A DNA stretch of 64,000 nt. Origin: an uncultured Coriobacteriaceae bacterium. GTDB lineage: Bacteria; Actinomycetota; Coriobacteriia; Coriobacteriales; Atopobiaceae. The DNA lies in NCBI GenBank assembly GCA_902779675.1, contig CACZCK010000012.1:16556-80555 (forward strand). The letters are read 5' to 3'. A model generated the notes under the pieces. The model had not been told where the DNA came from, made no database searches, and saw only the letters and a list, made by a program, of their open reading frames with translations. Position numbers and translations under genes: made by a program. This document shows positions 1-8,177 of this stretch, in pieces; the stretch's first letter is position 1, and every line of letters begins with the position of its first letter.

Positions 1-38
1 GGACACTCACGTGGTTCGAATCCCCTGCACCTTCCCCA
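1..38 (+). tRNA. 3' end of a tRNA-like RNA gene (partial)
   Basis: The first bases contain a T-arm core (GGTTCGAATCC, positions 13-23) followed by a run that looks like an acceptor strand and ends in CCCCA. This is the expected layout of a tRNA 3' end cut by the window edge. The T-stem pairs poorly, so the isoacceptor, and whether this is an ordinary tRNA, cannot be decided. The body of the gene lies outside the window. Confidence 0.4.
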
Positions 39-48
39 GACATGAAAA

Positions 49-68
49 GAGCCCCATCGCTGGGGCTC
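49..68 (-). terminator. Rho-independent terminator after the tRNA-Ser pair
   Basis: An 8-bp perfect stem (GAGCCCCA/TGGGGCTC) with a 4-nt loop is followed on the minus strand by TTTT. It lies just downstream of the minus-strand tRNA-Ser genes and would end their transcript. Confidence 0.7.
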
Positions 69-79
69 ATACTTACCAA

Positions 80-170
80 TGGCGGAGGAGGAGGGATTCG
101 AACCCTCGTACCCCGTGAAGGGGTAAACGGTTTTCGAGACCGCCGCATTCAACCACTCTGCCACCCCTCC
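80..170 (-). tRNA. tRNA-Ser(CGA)
   Basis: The minus strand folds as a class II tRNA: acceptor GGAGGGG/CTCCTCC, discriminator G, encoded CCA, T-loop TTCGAAT, and a long variable arm. The anticodon loop CTCGAAA gives anticodon CGA (reads UCG). A GC-rich hairpin spacer separates it from the upstream tRNA-Ser(GGA), so the two are probably one transcript. Confidence 0.93.
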
Positions 171-214
171 GTAAGGGTGACGCGGCGCCCTGATGAGGAC
201 GCCGCGGGAAGTTC

Positions 215-305
215 TGGCGGAGAGTCTGGGATTTGAACCCAGGATACGCTTTCGGCGTATACACGATTTCCAATCGTGCTCCTTCGGCCACTCGGACAAC
301 TCTCC
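215..305 (-). tRNA. tRNA-Ser(GGA)
   Basis: The minus strand folds as a class II tRNA with acceptor GGAGAGT pairing ACTCTCC, discriminator G and encoded CCA. The T-loop is TTCAAAT and the long variable arm is built on a TACGC stem. The anticodon loop TTGGAAA gives anticodon GGA (reads UCC/UCU). It is the first member of a two-gene tRNA-Ser unit. Confidence 0.93.
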
Positions 306-497
306 GTGAAATCGCAGAGGTAAGTATACAGGACTTGCGCGAAAAATGCACGAAGTATTGTTGGCGCAGAATCATCACATGTTCTGCGTGGCACGGACGA
401 AGACGGGCCGCCGCCCCTGTCCTGGCCGTCAAACCGCCACCACACCTCGCTGCCTGCGCTACCATGGGGTCCCACCCCACAAAGAAGGAGCGACCCC

Positions 498-1280
498 TTG
501 TTGCCCGACCTGTTTGCCAGCCAGAGCCCCACCCTCACCTCGGTGCCCGTGCCCGTGTGGCTCGACCTGCTCGCCGTGGTGGTCGGATCGCTCTCGGGCC
601 TGCTCTACGCCCGCGAGCGCCACCTCGACCTGGTGGGCTACGTCGGTCTGGCAATCCTGTGCGGCCTGGGCGGCGGGCTGGTGCGCGACACCATCATGCA
701 GGTGGGCGACGTCTACATGCTGCGCTCCAAGTGGGCCATCGTGCTGTCGGTTGCCACCGGGCTGATCGGGTTCCTCTTTCCCTCGTCCATCTCGGCGCAT
801 CCGCACTTCATGGAGTGGGTCGACATCCTGTCGGTGGGATTGTTTGCCGCGGCGGGCGCCGACAAGGCCATCCTCTACCGTCTATACCCCATACCCGTGA
901 TTATGATGGGCACCATCACCGGCGTGGGTGGCGGCATGATGCGCGACATCTTCTTGGGCGAGGTGCCCAACATCTTCAAACGCAGCAACTGGTACGCCCT
1001 GTGCGCCATCGCGGGTTCGGCGGTCTACTATCTCTTTGTCGTGGTGCTTGGCGTGCACAAGGGGTGGGCTGCCGTGGTGAGCGTGCTGGTCACCATGCTG
1101 CTGAGGCGCATCAGCCTGCACTATGACCTCTACTCCCCCGCCGACGTGGACCTCTCGCCCGCCGTCAGGCAGACGGCGCGCCAGGTGGCGGACGCCGCAC
1201 GCGAGGCGACCTCCAACGAGACCGAGCATGCGCGCCAGCAGTACGAGCGCAGGCGCGAGAAGCGCACTGCCCGCCGTTGA
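498..1280 (+). CDS. UPF0126 (TRIC/glycine-transporter-like) membrane protein
   Basis: A 260-residue integral membrane protein with two copies of the UPF0126 domain. The signature GxGGGxxRD appears twice, as GLGGGLVRD at about residues 56-64 and GVGGGMMRD at 142-150. Hydrophobic segments give six to seven membrane helices, followed by a basic, Arg-rich cytoplasmic tail from about residue 200. Family members form trimeric cation channels (TRIC type) or have been linked to glycine transport; the substrate here is unknown. The start is a TTG at 498, preceded by AAGAAGGAG with 7 nt spacing; a second TTG follows directly. It stands alone on the plus strand, convergent with typA. Confidence 0.85.
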   Translation: MLPDLFASQSPTLTSVPVPVWLDLLAVVVGSLSGLLYARERHLDLVGYVGLAILCGLGGGLVRDTIMQVGDVYMLRSKWAIVLSVATGLIGFLFPSSISAHPHFMEWVDILSVGLFAAAGADKAILYRLYPIPVIMMGTITGVGGGMMRDIFLGEVPNIFKRSNWYALCAIAGSAVYYLFVVVLGVHKGWAAVVSVLVTMLLRRISLHYDLYSPADVDLSPAVRQTARQVADAAREATSNETEHARQQYERRREKRTARR

Positions 1281-1291
1281 TCCCTACAAGA

Positions 1292-1318
1292 AAGAAGCCC
1301 CCGAGGTCGGAGGCTTCG
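1292..1318 (-). terminator. Terminator of typA
   Basis: A stem GAAGCC...GGCTTC, with an inner CCG/CGG pairing, is followed on the minus strand by TTTCTT just past the typA stop. It also lies just after the convergent UPF0126 gene, but the T-run favours typA. Confidence 0.65.
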
Positions 1319-1321
1319 TCG

Positions 1322-3160
1322 CTACTTCTTTACCAGGCCGTGGCGCACGTTCCACTTGCGGCGCTCAATGTCGGACAGGATGCGCTTGCGCAGGCGGATG
1401 TTCTTGGGCGTGATCTCGACCAGCTCGTCATCCATGATGTACTCCAGCGCCTCCTCCAGCGTGAAGGTGCGCGGAGGCGTGAGCTGTACGGCGATGTCAG
1501 CCGTGCTGGAGCGCTGGTTGCCCAGGCTCTTGGTGCGGGCGATGTTGACCACCATGTCGCCGGGCTTGCTGCGCTCGCCCACCAGCATGCCCTCGTAGCA
1601 CTCGGTGCCAGGCTCAACAAACAGCGCACCGCGCTCCTGCAGGGTGCCTAGCGCATAGGCAACGGCCTTCTCGGTAGACATGCTGATCATGGCGCCGTTC
1701 TGGCGGCTGCCGATGTCGCCGGCAAAGGGGCCGTACTCCAGGAAGGTGTGGTAGAACACGGCCTCGCCGTGCGTGACGTTGAGGATGCGGTTCTTGAGAC
1801 CCATGATGCCGCGGGTGGGGATCTTGAACTCGAGGTGGGTCTGCGTGATGCCGGCCTCCATGTTGGTCATGGTGCCGCCGCTGTTGCCAAAGACCTCGAT
1901 GACCTTACCGGAGTACTCGCTGGGGCACTCCACCACAGCCTGCTCGACAGGCTCCATGCGCTCGCCGTTGGGCCCCTTCTTAAACAGCACGCGCGGGCGG
2001 CCCACCTGGAACTCGTAGCCCTCGCGGCGCATCTGCTCCATGAGCACGGAGAGGTGCAGGATGCCGCGGCCGGCCACCTCGACGCCGGTCTTGTCGGCCA
2101 GCTCCTCGATGCGCATGGTCACGTTGTTCTCGGCCTCCTGGTCGAGGCGCTCCTTGAGCTGGCGGCCTCCCACAATGTCACCATCGCGGCCCACGAGCGG
2201 GCTGGTAGATGCCTCGAACACGACAGCCAGCGTGGGCGGGTCGATCTCAATGGGGTCCAGCTCCACGGGGTTGTCGGGGTCGGTGTAGACGTCGCCGATA
2301 TCGGTGGAGTCGATACCCACCACGGCGCCGATGTCACCGGCGCTCACCTCGTCGCACTCCTTGCGGCCAAGGTAGTCGAAGGTGAACAGCTGCTTGACCT
2401 GGCTCATGGCGCGGCTGCCGTCGTTCTTGACCACCAGGATCTTGTCGCCCTGGTGAATGGTGCCGGAGAAGACGCGACCGATGCCGATGCGGCCCACATA
2501 GCTGGAGTGGTCGATGGTCACGCACTGCATGGCCAAGGGGCCGTCCACGTCCACGTCGGGTGCGGGCAGCTCCTCGACGATCATGTCGAGCAGCGGGTAC
2601 ATGTCCTGGCCACCGTCATCGGGGTCGAGGCGGGCAAAGCCGTTGACCGCAGAGGCGTACACGACGTGCTCCATGGCAAACTCGAGCTGGTCGTCGTCGG
2701 CACCGAGGTCCATCATCAGGTCGAGCGAGTCGTTGAGCGCCTTCTCGGGGTTGGCGCCGTCGCGGTCGATCTTATTGATGACCACCATGATACGCAGGCC
2801 GCACGCGATGGCGTGAGAGAGCACGAAGCGCGTCTGGGGCATGGGGCCCTCAGCCGCGTCGACCAGCAGCAGCGCGCCGTCGGCCATCTTGAGCACGCGC
2901 TCCACCTCGCCGCCAAAGTCGGCGTGACCTGGAGTGTCGATGACGTTGATCTTGACGCCCTGGTAGCTGATGGAGATGTTCTTGGCCAGAATGGTGATGC
3001 CGCGCTCGCGCTCCTGATCGTTGGAGTCAAGGACGCGCTCCTGCACCTGCTGGTTCTCGCGGAAGGCACCTGACGCCTTGAGCATCTGGTCTACCAGCGT
3101 AGTCTTGCCATGGTCGACGTGCGCGATGATGGCGATGTTGCGAATGGATTCCTGGAGCAT
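1322..3160 (-). CDS. typA: Ribosome-associated translational GTPase TypA/BipA
   Basis: A 612-residue GTPase of the elongation-factor superfamily. It acts on the ribosome and helps 50S assembly and stress adaptation in other bacteria. GTPase motifs are intact: P-loop AHVDHGKTT (13-21), switch I RERGITI (51-57), DTPGH (75-79) and NKIDR (129-133). EF-G-like domains and the TypA-specific C-terminal domain follow, and the length matches the family. The ATG is preceded by AGGAGAGG about 8-11 nt upstream. The gene is monocistronic, with a terminator downstream and a 280-bp intergenic stretch holding a long palindrome upstream. Confidence 0.97.
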   Translation of the reverse strand: MLQESIRNIAIIAHVDHGKTTLVDQMLKASGAFRENQQVQERVLDSNDQERERGITILAKNISISYQGVKINVIDTPGHADFGGEVERVLKMADGALLLVDAAEGPMPQTRFVLSHAIACGLRIMVVINKIDRDGANPEKALNDSLDLMMDLGADDDQLEFAMEHVVYASAVNGFARLDPDDGGQDMYPLLDMIVEELPAPDVDVDGPLAMQCVTIDHSSYVGRIGIGRVFSGTIHQGDKILVVKNDGSRAMSQVKQLFTFDYLGRKECDEVSAGDIGAVVGIDSTDIGDVYTDPDNPVELDPIEIDPPTLAVVFEASTSPLVGRDGDIVGGRQLKERLDQEAENNVTMRIEELADKTGVEVAGRGILHLSVLMEQMRREGYEFQVGRPRVLFKKGPNGERMEPVEQAVVECPSEYSGKVIEVFGNSGGTMTNMEAGITQTHLEFKIPTRGIMGLKNRILNVTHGEAVFYHTFLEYGPFAGDIGSRQNGAMISMSTEKAVAYALGTLQERGALFVEPGTECYEGMLVGERSKPGDMVVNIARTKSLGNQRSSTADIAVQLTPPRTFTLEEALEYIMDDELVEITPKNIRLRKRILSDIERRKWNVRHGLVKK

Positions 3161-3345
3161 GATGGATGCCTCTCCTGCTGATGGTCAGGCCGTTTGGCCG
3201 ATTTTTCCTTGCAAAGTGTAGCAGCAGGATTGAGCGGATTGCCGCACGGGCACCCGCTTCACGGATGAACCAGAGTCGGACGAGTTCGAGTGAGCCTCCA
3301 GGCTGGCCTTCGTTACCTCGAAAGCGCTTAATGTCCAAAAAATCC

Positions 3346-3407
3346 GGCAATAAGGCGATTGCGGGGCGTTGGTGTCATCACGAACGCCCCGCAATCGCCT
3401 TATTGCC
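3346..3407. repeat. Long perfect inverted repeat (25-bp arms), REP/MITE-like
   Basis: Arms at 3346-3370 and 3383-3407 are perfect reverse complements around a 12-nt spacer. They begin GGCAATAAGGCGATTGCGGG and end at CGTT. Weaker symmetry continues outward through A/T-rich tracts to TGTCC and GGACA, so the whole palindrome is about 90 bp. It lies between typA and the end of a hypothetical gene, and both arms are GC-rich at the centre. No gene is associated with it. Confidence 0.9.
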
Positions 3408-3439
3408 CGAAAATTCGGACAATAAGCCCACTTAGACCG

Positions 3440-3892
3440 TCACAGCAGCGGGTCGAGCTCGCCTGCGGGGGCAGGGTCCGTCCATGCGAGCCCATCGCCG
3501 GTGCCGCGCCCTTGGAACAGCGAATAGCCCGAGTAGCTGTGGTAACCCTTCTCACCAAACTCGAGGATCAGCGCATCCTGAAAGGCGCCATCCTCGTCGG
3601 CGACGGCCCCCTCGTAGCAGAGCGCATAGCGCACCGGACGCTCGATGCCTGCCTCACCGTCACCGCCCTCGCGCGCAAGGCGACGGACGCAGGCGCGACC
3701 CGCCTCGAGGCACTGTTCGGCGCCGTCGTCAGAGAACTCGTAGCTGGCAACCGTACCGGCGGCATCCTCCACGGCCAGCAGCACGTTGACCGCAGACCCC
3801 TCGGCCACGCGATCAAGGCCGTCGGCCAAGAGCTCTGCGGCCAGGGCATCGAGACGCTCGGACACGCCCTCACGAAGCTTCTTAGCAGCCAT
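3440..3892 (-). CDS. Hypothetical protein, 150 aa
   Basis: I do not recognise this family. The protein is soluble, with no signal peptide or membrane segment. It begins with a basic helix (MAAKKLREGVSERLDALAAE) and ends with an aromatic, glycine-rich tail. Acidic and hydrophobic segments alternate as in a small alpha/beta domain. The ATG at 3892 is chosen because AAGGAAGG lies 5 nt upstream; an in-frame ATG at 3913 has no comparable site. It is the last minus-strand gene of the sugar block, 50 bp after rmlC, so it may be co-transcribed, but nothing in the protein links it to sugar metabolism. Confidence 0.7.
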   Translation of the reverse strand: MAAKKLREGVSERLDALAAELLADGLDRVAEGSAVNVLLAVEDAAGTVASYEFSDDGAEQCLEAGRACVRRLAREGGDGEAGIERPVRYALCYEGAVADEDGAFQDALILEFGEKGYHSYSGYSLFQGRGTGDGLAWTDPAPAGELDPLL

Positions 3893-3943
3893 GTCGCCTT
3901 CCTTGCCTCCCATACCCGCCCGCCCGGCGGAGCGATGCGGTCC

Positions 3944-4525
3944 TTACGCCAAGTCTCCCAGGCACGGATGTCTCTGGTCCTTCTCCGAAAGCACGAGCTT
4001 GCTGGGATCAAAGACGTCGTCGCCCTCGAGCGGAGGCCACTCGATTCCGATGGCCGCGTCGTTCCACATCAGGCCGCCCTCGTCGTTGGGATGGTAGACG
4101 TCGTCGCACTTGTAGCAGAACTCGGCGACGTCCGACAGCACCAGGAAGCCATGGGCAAAGCCGCGCGGAATGAAGAGCTGACGACGGTTCTCCGCCGAGA
4201 GGATCGCACCCTCCCACGTCCCATACGTGGGACTACCAGGACGAAGGTCGACCGCAACATCGAAGACCGTGCCCGACACCACGCGCACGAGCTTGGATTG
4301 GGGGTGCTCGATCTGGAAGTGCAGGCCGCGCAGCACGCCCTTGGTACTGGAGCTCTGATTGTCCTGCACGAACTCCACGTCGATGCCACCAGCCTCAAAG
4401 TCGGGCCGCTTGTAGGTCTCCATGAAGTAGCCGCGCTCGTCGCCATAGCTCTTGACGTCGACGATGACGACTCCCTCGATGGAGGTGCGCGTAAAGGTGA
4501 AATTGCCCGACGTGATCTGATCCAT
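3944..4525 (-). CDS. rfbC: dTDP-4-dehydrorhamnose 3,5-epimerase family (RmlC)
   Basis: A 193-residue cupin epimerase. The family inverts C3 and/or C5 of dTDP-4-keto-6-deoxyhexoses. Landmarks are DERGYF (29-34), the RGLHFQ block with the catalytic His near 69, a VDLR segment near 92-95, IPRGFAHGF (119-127), and the catalytic Tyr region CYKCDDVY near 137-144. Length is normal. rmlA, rmlB and rmlD are not in the window. Next to a 2,3-dehydratase, it could epimerise a dideoxy-ketosugar instead of the rhamnose precursor; sequence alone does not separate these roles. A 144-bp gap separates it from the upstream dehydratase gene, so it may have its own promoter. Confidence 0.9.
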   Translation of the reverse strand: MDQITSGNFTFTRTSIEGVVIVDVKSYGDERGYFMETYKRPDFEAGGIDVEFVQDNQSSSTKGVLRGLHFQIEHPQSKLVRVVSGTVFDVAVDLRPGSPTYGTWEGAILSAENRRQLFIPRGFAHGFLVLSDVAEFCYKCDDVYHPNDEGGLMWNDAAIGIEWPPLEGDDVFDPSKLVLSEKDQRHPCLGDLA

Positions 4526-4669
4526 GCGTGTCTCCCTACAAGGTGCGGTAGGTCTGCGAAACCTTTTTGATTGTACGACAAGGTATGGAAGGGATGCGGG
4601 AGCGACGCCGCCTCGGGCCTTGCGCGTGCGGCCGCTCGTACAGGCGCGGCGCCCCTGTCCCTTCCGTCC

Positions 4670-6058
4670 CTACAGCTGCAACAGCGTCAGGAGGTTGCGC
4701 AGCTGGATGTTGAGGCAGTTGCTGTACTGGACCATGTCGTTGAGCGTGCGGTAGTCGACCCAGAAATAGCCGTCCGGCAGGACGCCCAGCTCGTGCTCGG
4801 TCACCTCGATGATGGCATTGCGGTTCTGTTCGTGATAGAAGCGACCGCCCTCCTCGGAGAGCAGTACAGAGCACAGCACACCCTCACCACGCTCGAGCTT
4901 CGAGAGGTACAGGGCCTCCACCACATCCGTTTCCAGCTTGGGGCTCGTAGGCTCCAGCTGGATGCTCGGCGAGACCTCAGCGCAGTCGAAGCTGCCAATC
5001 TCGTGGCGAATGCGCACCAAGAACTCGCGCACGCCGTCCCGCACACGTGTGAACAGCCCCAGCACCATCACACCGTTGGCCGCAACCAACGGCTGCTCCC
5101 AATACTGAACCTCACGCTCCTCTATCTCGATGCGACAGTAGATGACGCGGTAGTCAAAGGGTGTGCGGCAAGCTATCTCGCGTGGGCGCAACTCCCAGCT
5201 CTTCATGCTCTTCAACGGAACCAGCCGATGCGTCGTAGGCAGGAACATCTTGACGTCATTGAGCTTGTTGAACACGCGATGCAAGGTGTCGGACTTCCTG
5301 GGACCGAACATCGACGCAAAGAGCGCCTTGTCGGCAAAAAGTTCCTCGATGCTCTGCAGCTCGTTCTCCTCGAGGAGATCGCTGTCGAAAGGTATGCCCG
5401 ACAGCACCGTGCGCGTGTCCATGTTGACCACGTTGTCACGCTTCATGAGCTCTTTGATCTGTCCGAGGGTCATCCACTTGTGCGAGGGAATCACCTCGAT
5501 TTCCTCGTCCACCAGGATGATGATGTTGCGGTTGCGCTTCTTGTAGAAGCGTGATGCCTGTTCGGACTGCACCTGATCGACGATGATGGGGTAACGAGCC
5601 GAGTTCTCGAAGTACGAGAGGTACGCAGGGGCCTTGCCGCCATGCATGCGCGTGAAGTTGCTCTTGGTAGCCTGCACTGTCGGGGACAGCTGGATGGTGT
5701 TCACGTTACCCGGCTCGATCTTGGCTTGCATCAGGAAGTTGAGCACTCCGCCTATCTTCTTGCAGATGATGCCCAGATAGCCGATCTCGGGCTGCAGGAT
5801 GACCGGCTGTTCGCGAACGATGTGATCGTCCTCTATCTCCTGGTAGCCTGCCACCTGAAAGAAGCTGCGGCTCTTGTTGCGAATGTAGCCGGTCTTCTCG
5901 TCGTAGAACCAGAATCCGTTATACGAGAAGTCCACCTGCTGGATGTTGACCTGCAGGTTCCTGCTGCGAAACGCAAGCCAATCCTCGATCTCGTCCATGG
6001 TGCTCGCGGTACCCTGCGTGTTGGCCCACGACTCGATAATGTCCAGCTGTATGCTCAT
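4670..6058 (-). CDS. NDP-hexose 2,3-dehydratase (EvaA/TylX3-type)
   Basis: A 462-residue, two-repeat protein of the NDP-hexose 2,3-dehydratase family. The family removes the C2 hydroxyl of NDP-4-keto-6-deoxyglucose, the first committed step to 2,6-dideoxysugars. The diagnostic EPGN...QLSPTVQATKSNFTR...HGG block lies at about 115-140. A degenerate second copy (about 350-375) contains SPSIQLEPT. The start ATG at 6058 is preceded by GGAAG and sits 12 bp after the upstream oxidoreductase stop; the open frame runs further upstream without family similarity. Such enzymes are best known from antibiotic clusters; here the neighbours point to a surface glycan. Confidence 0.87.
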   Translation of the reverse strand: MSIQLDIIESWANTQGTASTMDEIEDWLAFRSRNLQVNIQQVDFSYNGFWFYDEKTGYIRNKSRSFFQVAGYQEIEDDHIVREQPVILQPEIGYLGIICKKIGGVLNFLMQAKIEPGNVNTIQLSPTVQATKSNFTRMHGGKAPAYLSYFENSARYPIIVDQVQSEQASRFYKKRNRNIIILVDEEIEVIPSHKWMTLGQIKELMKRDNVVNMDTRTVLSGIPFDSDLLEENELQSIEELFADKALFASMFGPRKSDTLHRVFNKLNDVKMFLPTTHRLVPLKSMKSWELRPREIACRTPFDYRVIYCRIEIEEREVQYWEQPLVAANGVMVLGLFTRVRDGVREFLVRIRHEIGSFDCAEVSPSIQLEPTSPKLETDVVEALYLSKLERGEGVLCSVLLSEEGGRFYHEQNRNAIIEVTEHELGVLPDGYFWVDYRTLNDMVQYSNCLNIQLRNLLTLLQL

Positions 6059-6069
6059 GCTCTTCCGTC

Positions 6070-7044
6070 TCACGCGTGTCGGGCGATACTCCTGACGTCC
6101 TCCACCAGCCTCGCTTGCCGAAGTATGCCCTCGTAGGACCGCTCCCGCTCGTCGGGGTCGCTCACCTGTGTCACAAAGGCGGCAATGGACTTCTCGAAGT
6201 GCGCGTCTGCTCGCATCTCGATGTCGCTGACGCCCGCATTGGTCTGGACGAGCGCGTGCGGCACGAAACCCGTTGGAGCCGTGAACACGCGGTCGGTGGT
6301 CAGCGTTCCGGTGCTCCCCCACACCTCCATGCGGCATCGATACCCGCAGTCCATGCCGAAGCCGCCCTGGAAGACCAGCCCCTCGTCATTGACCAAGGTG
6401 ACCGACCCCACCATGTCGACCTCGTAGCCCGGCAGAGAACGCAGCTCTGCGGCCTCGACACGTGCTGTCGGCCCGAGTAGGAGCGTCGCCAACTTGATGA
6501 CGTAACCGCCTGCATCGAGCAGTGCGCCGCCCCCCAGCTCGCGCAGGTAGCGGAAGTCGTTGGCGGCACGTAGGGGAAAGCCGAAGTCCGCGCGATACAG
6601 CCGAACGTCACCCACGACGCCCTCGTCCAGCAGACCAGCAATGTCCTCGAGCTGGGCGTGGTACTGGAACATGTAGTTCTCATGCAAAGCAAGTCCACGC
6701 TCACGAGCCTCCCGCACCAGACGCTCGCTGTCTGCAAGCGTCGTTGTGGAGGGCTTCTCGACCAGCACGTGCTTGCCCGCCTCAAGCGCACGCGAGGCCC
6801 ACTGGCAATGCAGCGCTGGCGGCTGGGGAACATAGACCGCGTCCAGGTCGGGACGGGCGAGCAAGTCCTCGAAGCTCATCTCCACCTCCAAGGGCCACTG
6901 TTCGGTGAACGAGGCGACTCGAGCCTGATCGTACGCCTCGGCAATCACCACGGCCTCTATGCCATCAACGTTTGCAATCGCCGGCATAAAGCGATTGCGC
7001 GCGATGTCGGAGCAGCCAAGGATGCCCAGCCTCAGGGACGCCAT
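6070..7044 (-). CDS. Gfo/Idh/MocA oxidoreductase, probable NDP-hexose 3-ketoreductase
   Basis: A 324-residue NAD(P)-dependent oxidoreductase. It has a Rossmann dinucleotide motif GILGCSDIARNRF (7-19), the family EKP motif (96-98), and a C-terminal substrate domain with LLDAGGY. Members such as KijD10/TylC1 reduce the unstable 3-keto product made by NDP-hexose 2,3-dehydratases. Its place directly upstream of such a dehydratase makes that role the likeliest, by inference. The start overlaps the stop of the upstream aminotransferase gene by one base (TGATG), so translation is probably coupled. Confidence 0.87.
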   Translation of the reverse strand: MASLRLGILGCSDIARNRFMPAIANVDGIEAVVIAEAYDQARVASFTEQWPLEVEMSFEDLLARPDLDAVYVPQPPALHCQWASRALEAGKHVLVEKPSTTTLADSERLVREARERGLALHENYMFQYHAQLEDIAGLLDEGVVGDVRLYRADFGFPLRAANDFRYLRELGGGALLDAGGYVIKLATLLLGPTARVEAAELRSLPGYEVDMVGSVTLVNDEGLVFQGGFGMDCGYRCRMEVWGSTGTLTTDRVFTAPTGFVPHALVQTNAGVSDIEMRADAHFEKSIAAFVTQVSDPDERERSYEGILRQARLVEDVRSIARHA

Positions 7045-8177
7045 CAGGCACCCCGAAGGACGTCATTGAGAGCACTCACCACATTGTTGGCGTCTTCGAC
7101 GGTCATGTCCGCGTACAGTGGAAGGCGCAGTACGCGCTCGCCATAGTCCTCCGTCACCGGGCAGGCCGCGGGATCGTACCCGATCTTCAGGCCCATGGGC
7201 GCGGAATGCAGCGGCACGTAACAGATGTACGGGTACATCCCCTGCTCGTTGAGGCGCGAGACGACCTGCGTGCGAATCTCACTCGTCGGGCATACGATGT
7301 TGTACATGTGACCATTGTGCGTGGCGCCCTCGGGCACGACCTGGCGCGCCAGCAGACCATCGTTCTCCAGGTCAACCAGCCCCTCGTGATAGGCATTCCA
7401 TACGGCCAGACGCTTGGCCATGATCTCGTCGTAGCGCTCGAGCTGCGCATACAGTATGGCCGCCAGCACGTCAGAGGGGAGGAACGAAGAGCCCACGTCG
7501 TGCCAGGTATACTTGTCGACCATGCCCTTCAGGACCTGGCGGCGATTGGTGCCCTTCTCGCGCAGGATCTCGGCCCTATCGAGGAAGCTCTCGTCGTTGA
7601 GCACGAGTCCGCCTCCCTCGCCCATGGCATAGTTCTTGGTCTCGTGGAAGCTGTAGCAGCCAAACTGGCCAAAGGTACCGCAGTTGCGACCCCTATAGGT
7701 GGAGCCGAACGACTGGGCGGAGTCCTCGATGATGTAGAGTCCGTACTCGCGCGCTATGGCCTCGATGGCGTCATACTCACAGGGCATGCCCGCGTAGTCC
7801 ACGGTGTAGATGGCCTTGGTCTTGGGCGTGATGAGCCCCTCGATCAGGGTCTCGTCGATGTTCATCGTGTCACGCCGGATGTCACAAAAGACCGGCTGCG
7901 CGCGACGCAGCATGAAGGCGTTGGCCGTGGAGGAGAAGGTGAAGGACGGCACGATCACCTCGTCACCTGGCTCAAGGTCGATGAGCAGGGACGCAAGCTC
8001 GAGCGCCGTGGTGCCCGACGTGGTCAGCAGCATGTTCTCGATACCCAGCAGCTCGCGCACGCGATCGTAGACCTTCATGGTATAGGGGCCGTCACCAGAC
8101 AGACGTCTCCCCTTGAGCGCGTCGACAACGTACTCTATCTCCTTGTCGGTGATGGAAGCCCGATTGAACGGAATCAT
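7044..8177 (-). CDS. DegT/DnrJ family sugar aminotransferase, WecE/RffA-like
   Basis: A 377-residue PLP-dependent enzyme closest by eye to dTDP-4-amino-4,6-dideoxygalactose transaminase. Visible features are SGDG (27-30), the PSFTFSSTANAF stretch (77-88), EDSAQ (151-155, PLP-ring Asp), the Schiff-base Lys181 in FHETKNYAMGEGG, and the REKGTNR / VDKYTWHDVGSS family blocks. It would transaminate a 4-ketosugar, here probably the product of the dehydratase/ketoreductase pair, giving a 4-amino-2,4,6-trideoxyhexose. That product is an inference. It overlaps the upstream glycosyltransferase by 4 nt (ATGA). Confidence 0.9.
   Translation of the reverse strand: MIPFNRASITDKEIEYVVDALKGRRLSGDGPYTMKVYDRVRELLGIENMLLTTSGTTALELASLLIDLEPGDEVIVPSFTFSSTANAFMLRRAQPVFCDIRRDTMNIDETLIEGLITPKTKAIYTVDYAGMPCEYDAIEAIAREYGLYIIEDSAQSFGSTYRGRNCGTFGQFGCYSFHETKNYAMGEGGGLVLNDESFLDRAEILREKGTNRRQVLKGMVDKYTWHDVGSSFLPSDVLAAILYAQLERYDEIMAKRLAVWNAYHEGLVDLENDGLLARQVVPEGATHNGHMYNIVCPTSEIRTQVVSRLNEQGMYPYICYVPLHSAPMGLKIGYDPAACPVTEDYGERVLRLPLYADMTVEDANNVVSALNDVLRGA

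Noticed and set aside
1-38. 3' end of tmRNA (ssrA) or selenocysteine tRNA
   Set aside because: The GGAC-to-T-arm spacing does not fit tmRNA, and T-stem pairing is too poor to support a Sec tRNA; kept only as a tRNA-like end.
1748-3073. 441-codon open frame antisense to typA
   Set aside because: Mirror of typA codon bias; no motif or ribosome-binding site.
3359-4570. Plus-strand open frame starting in the palindrome and running antisense to rmlC
   Set aside because: Its start lies in the inverted repeat and the remainder mirrors rmlC and its neighbour.
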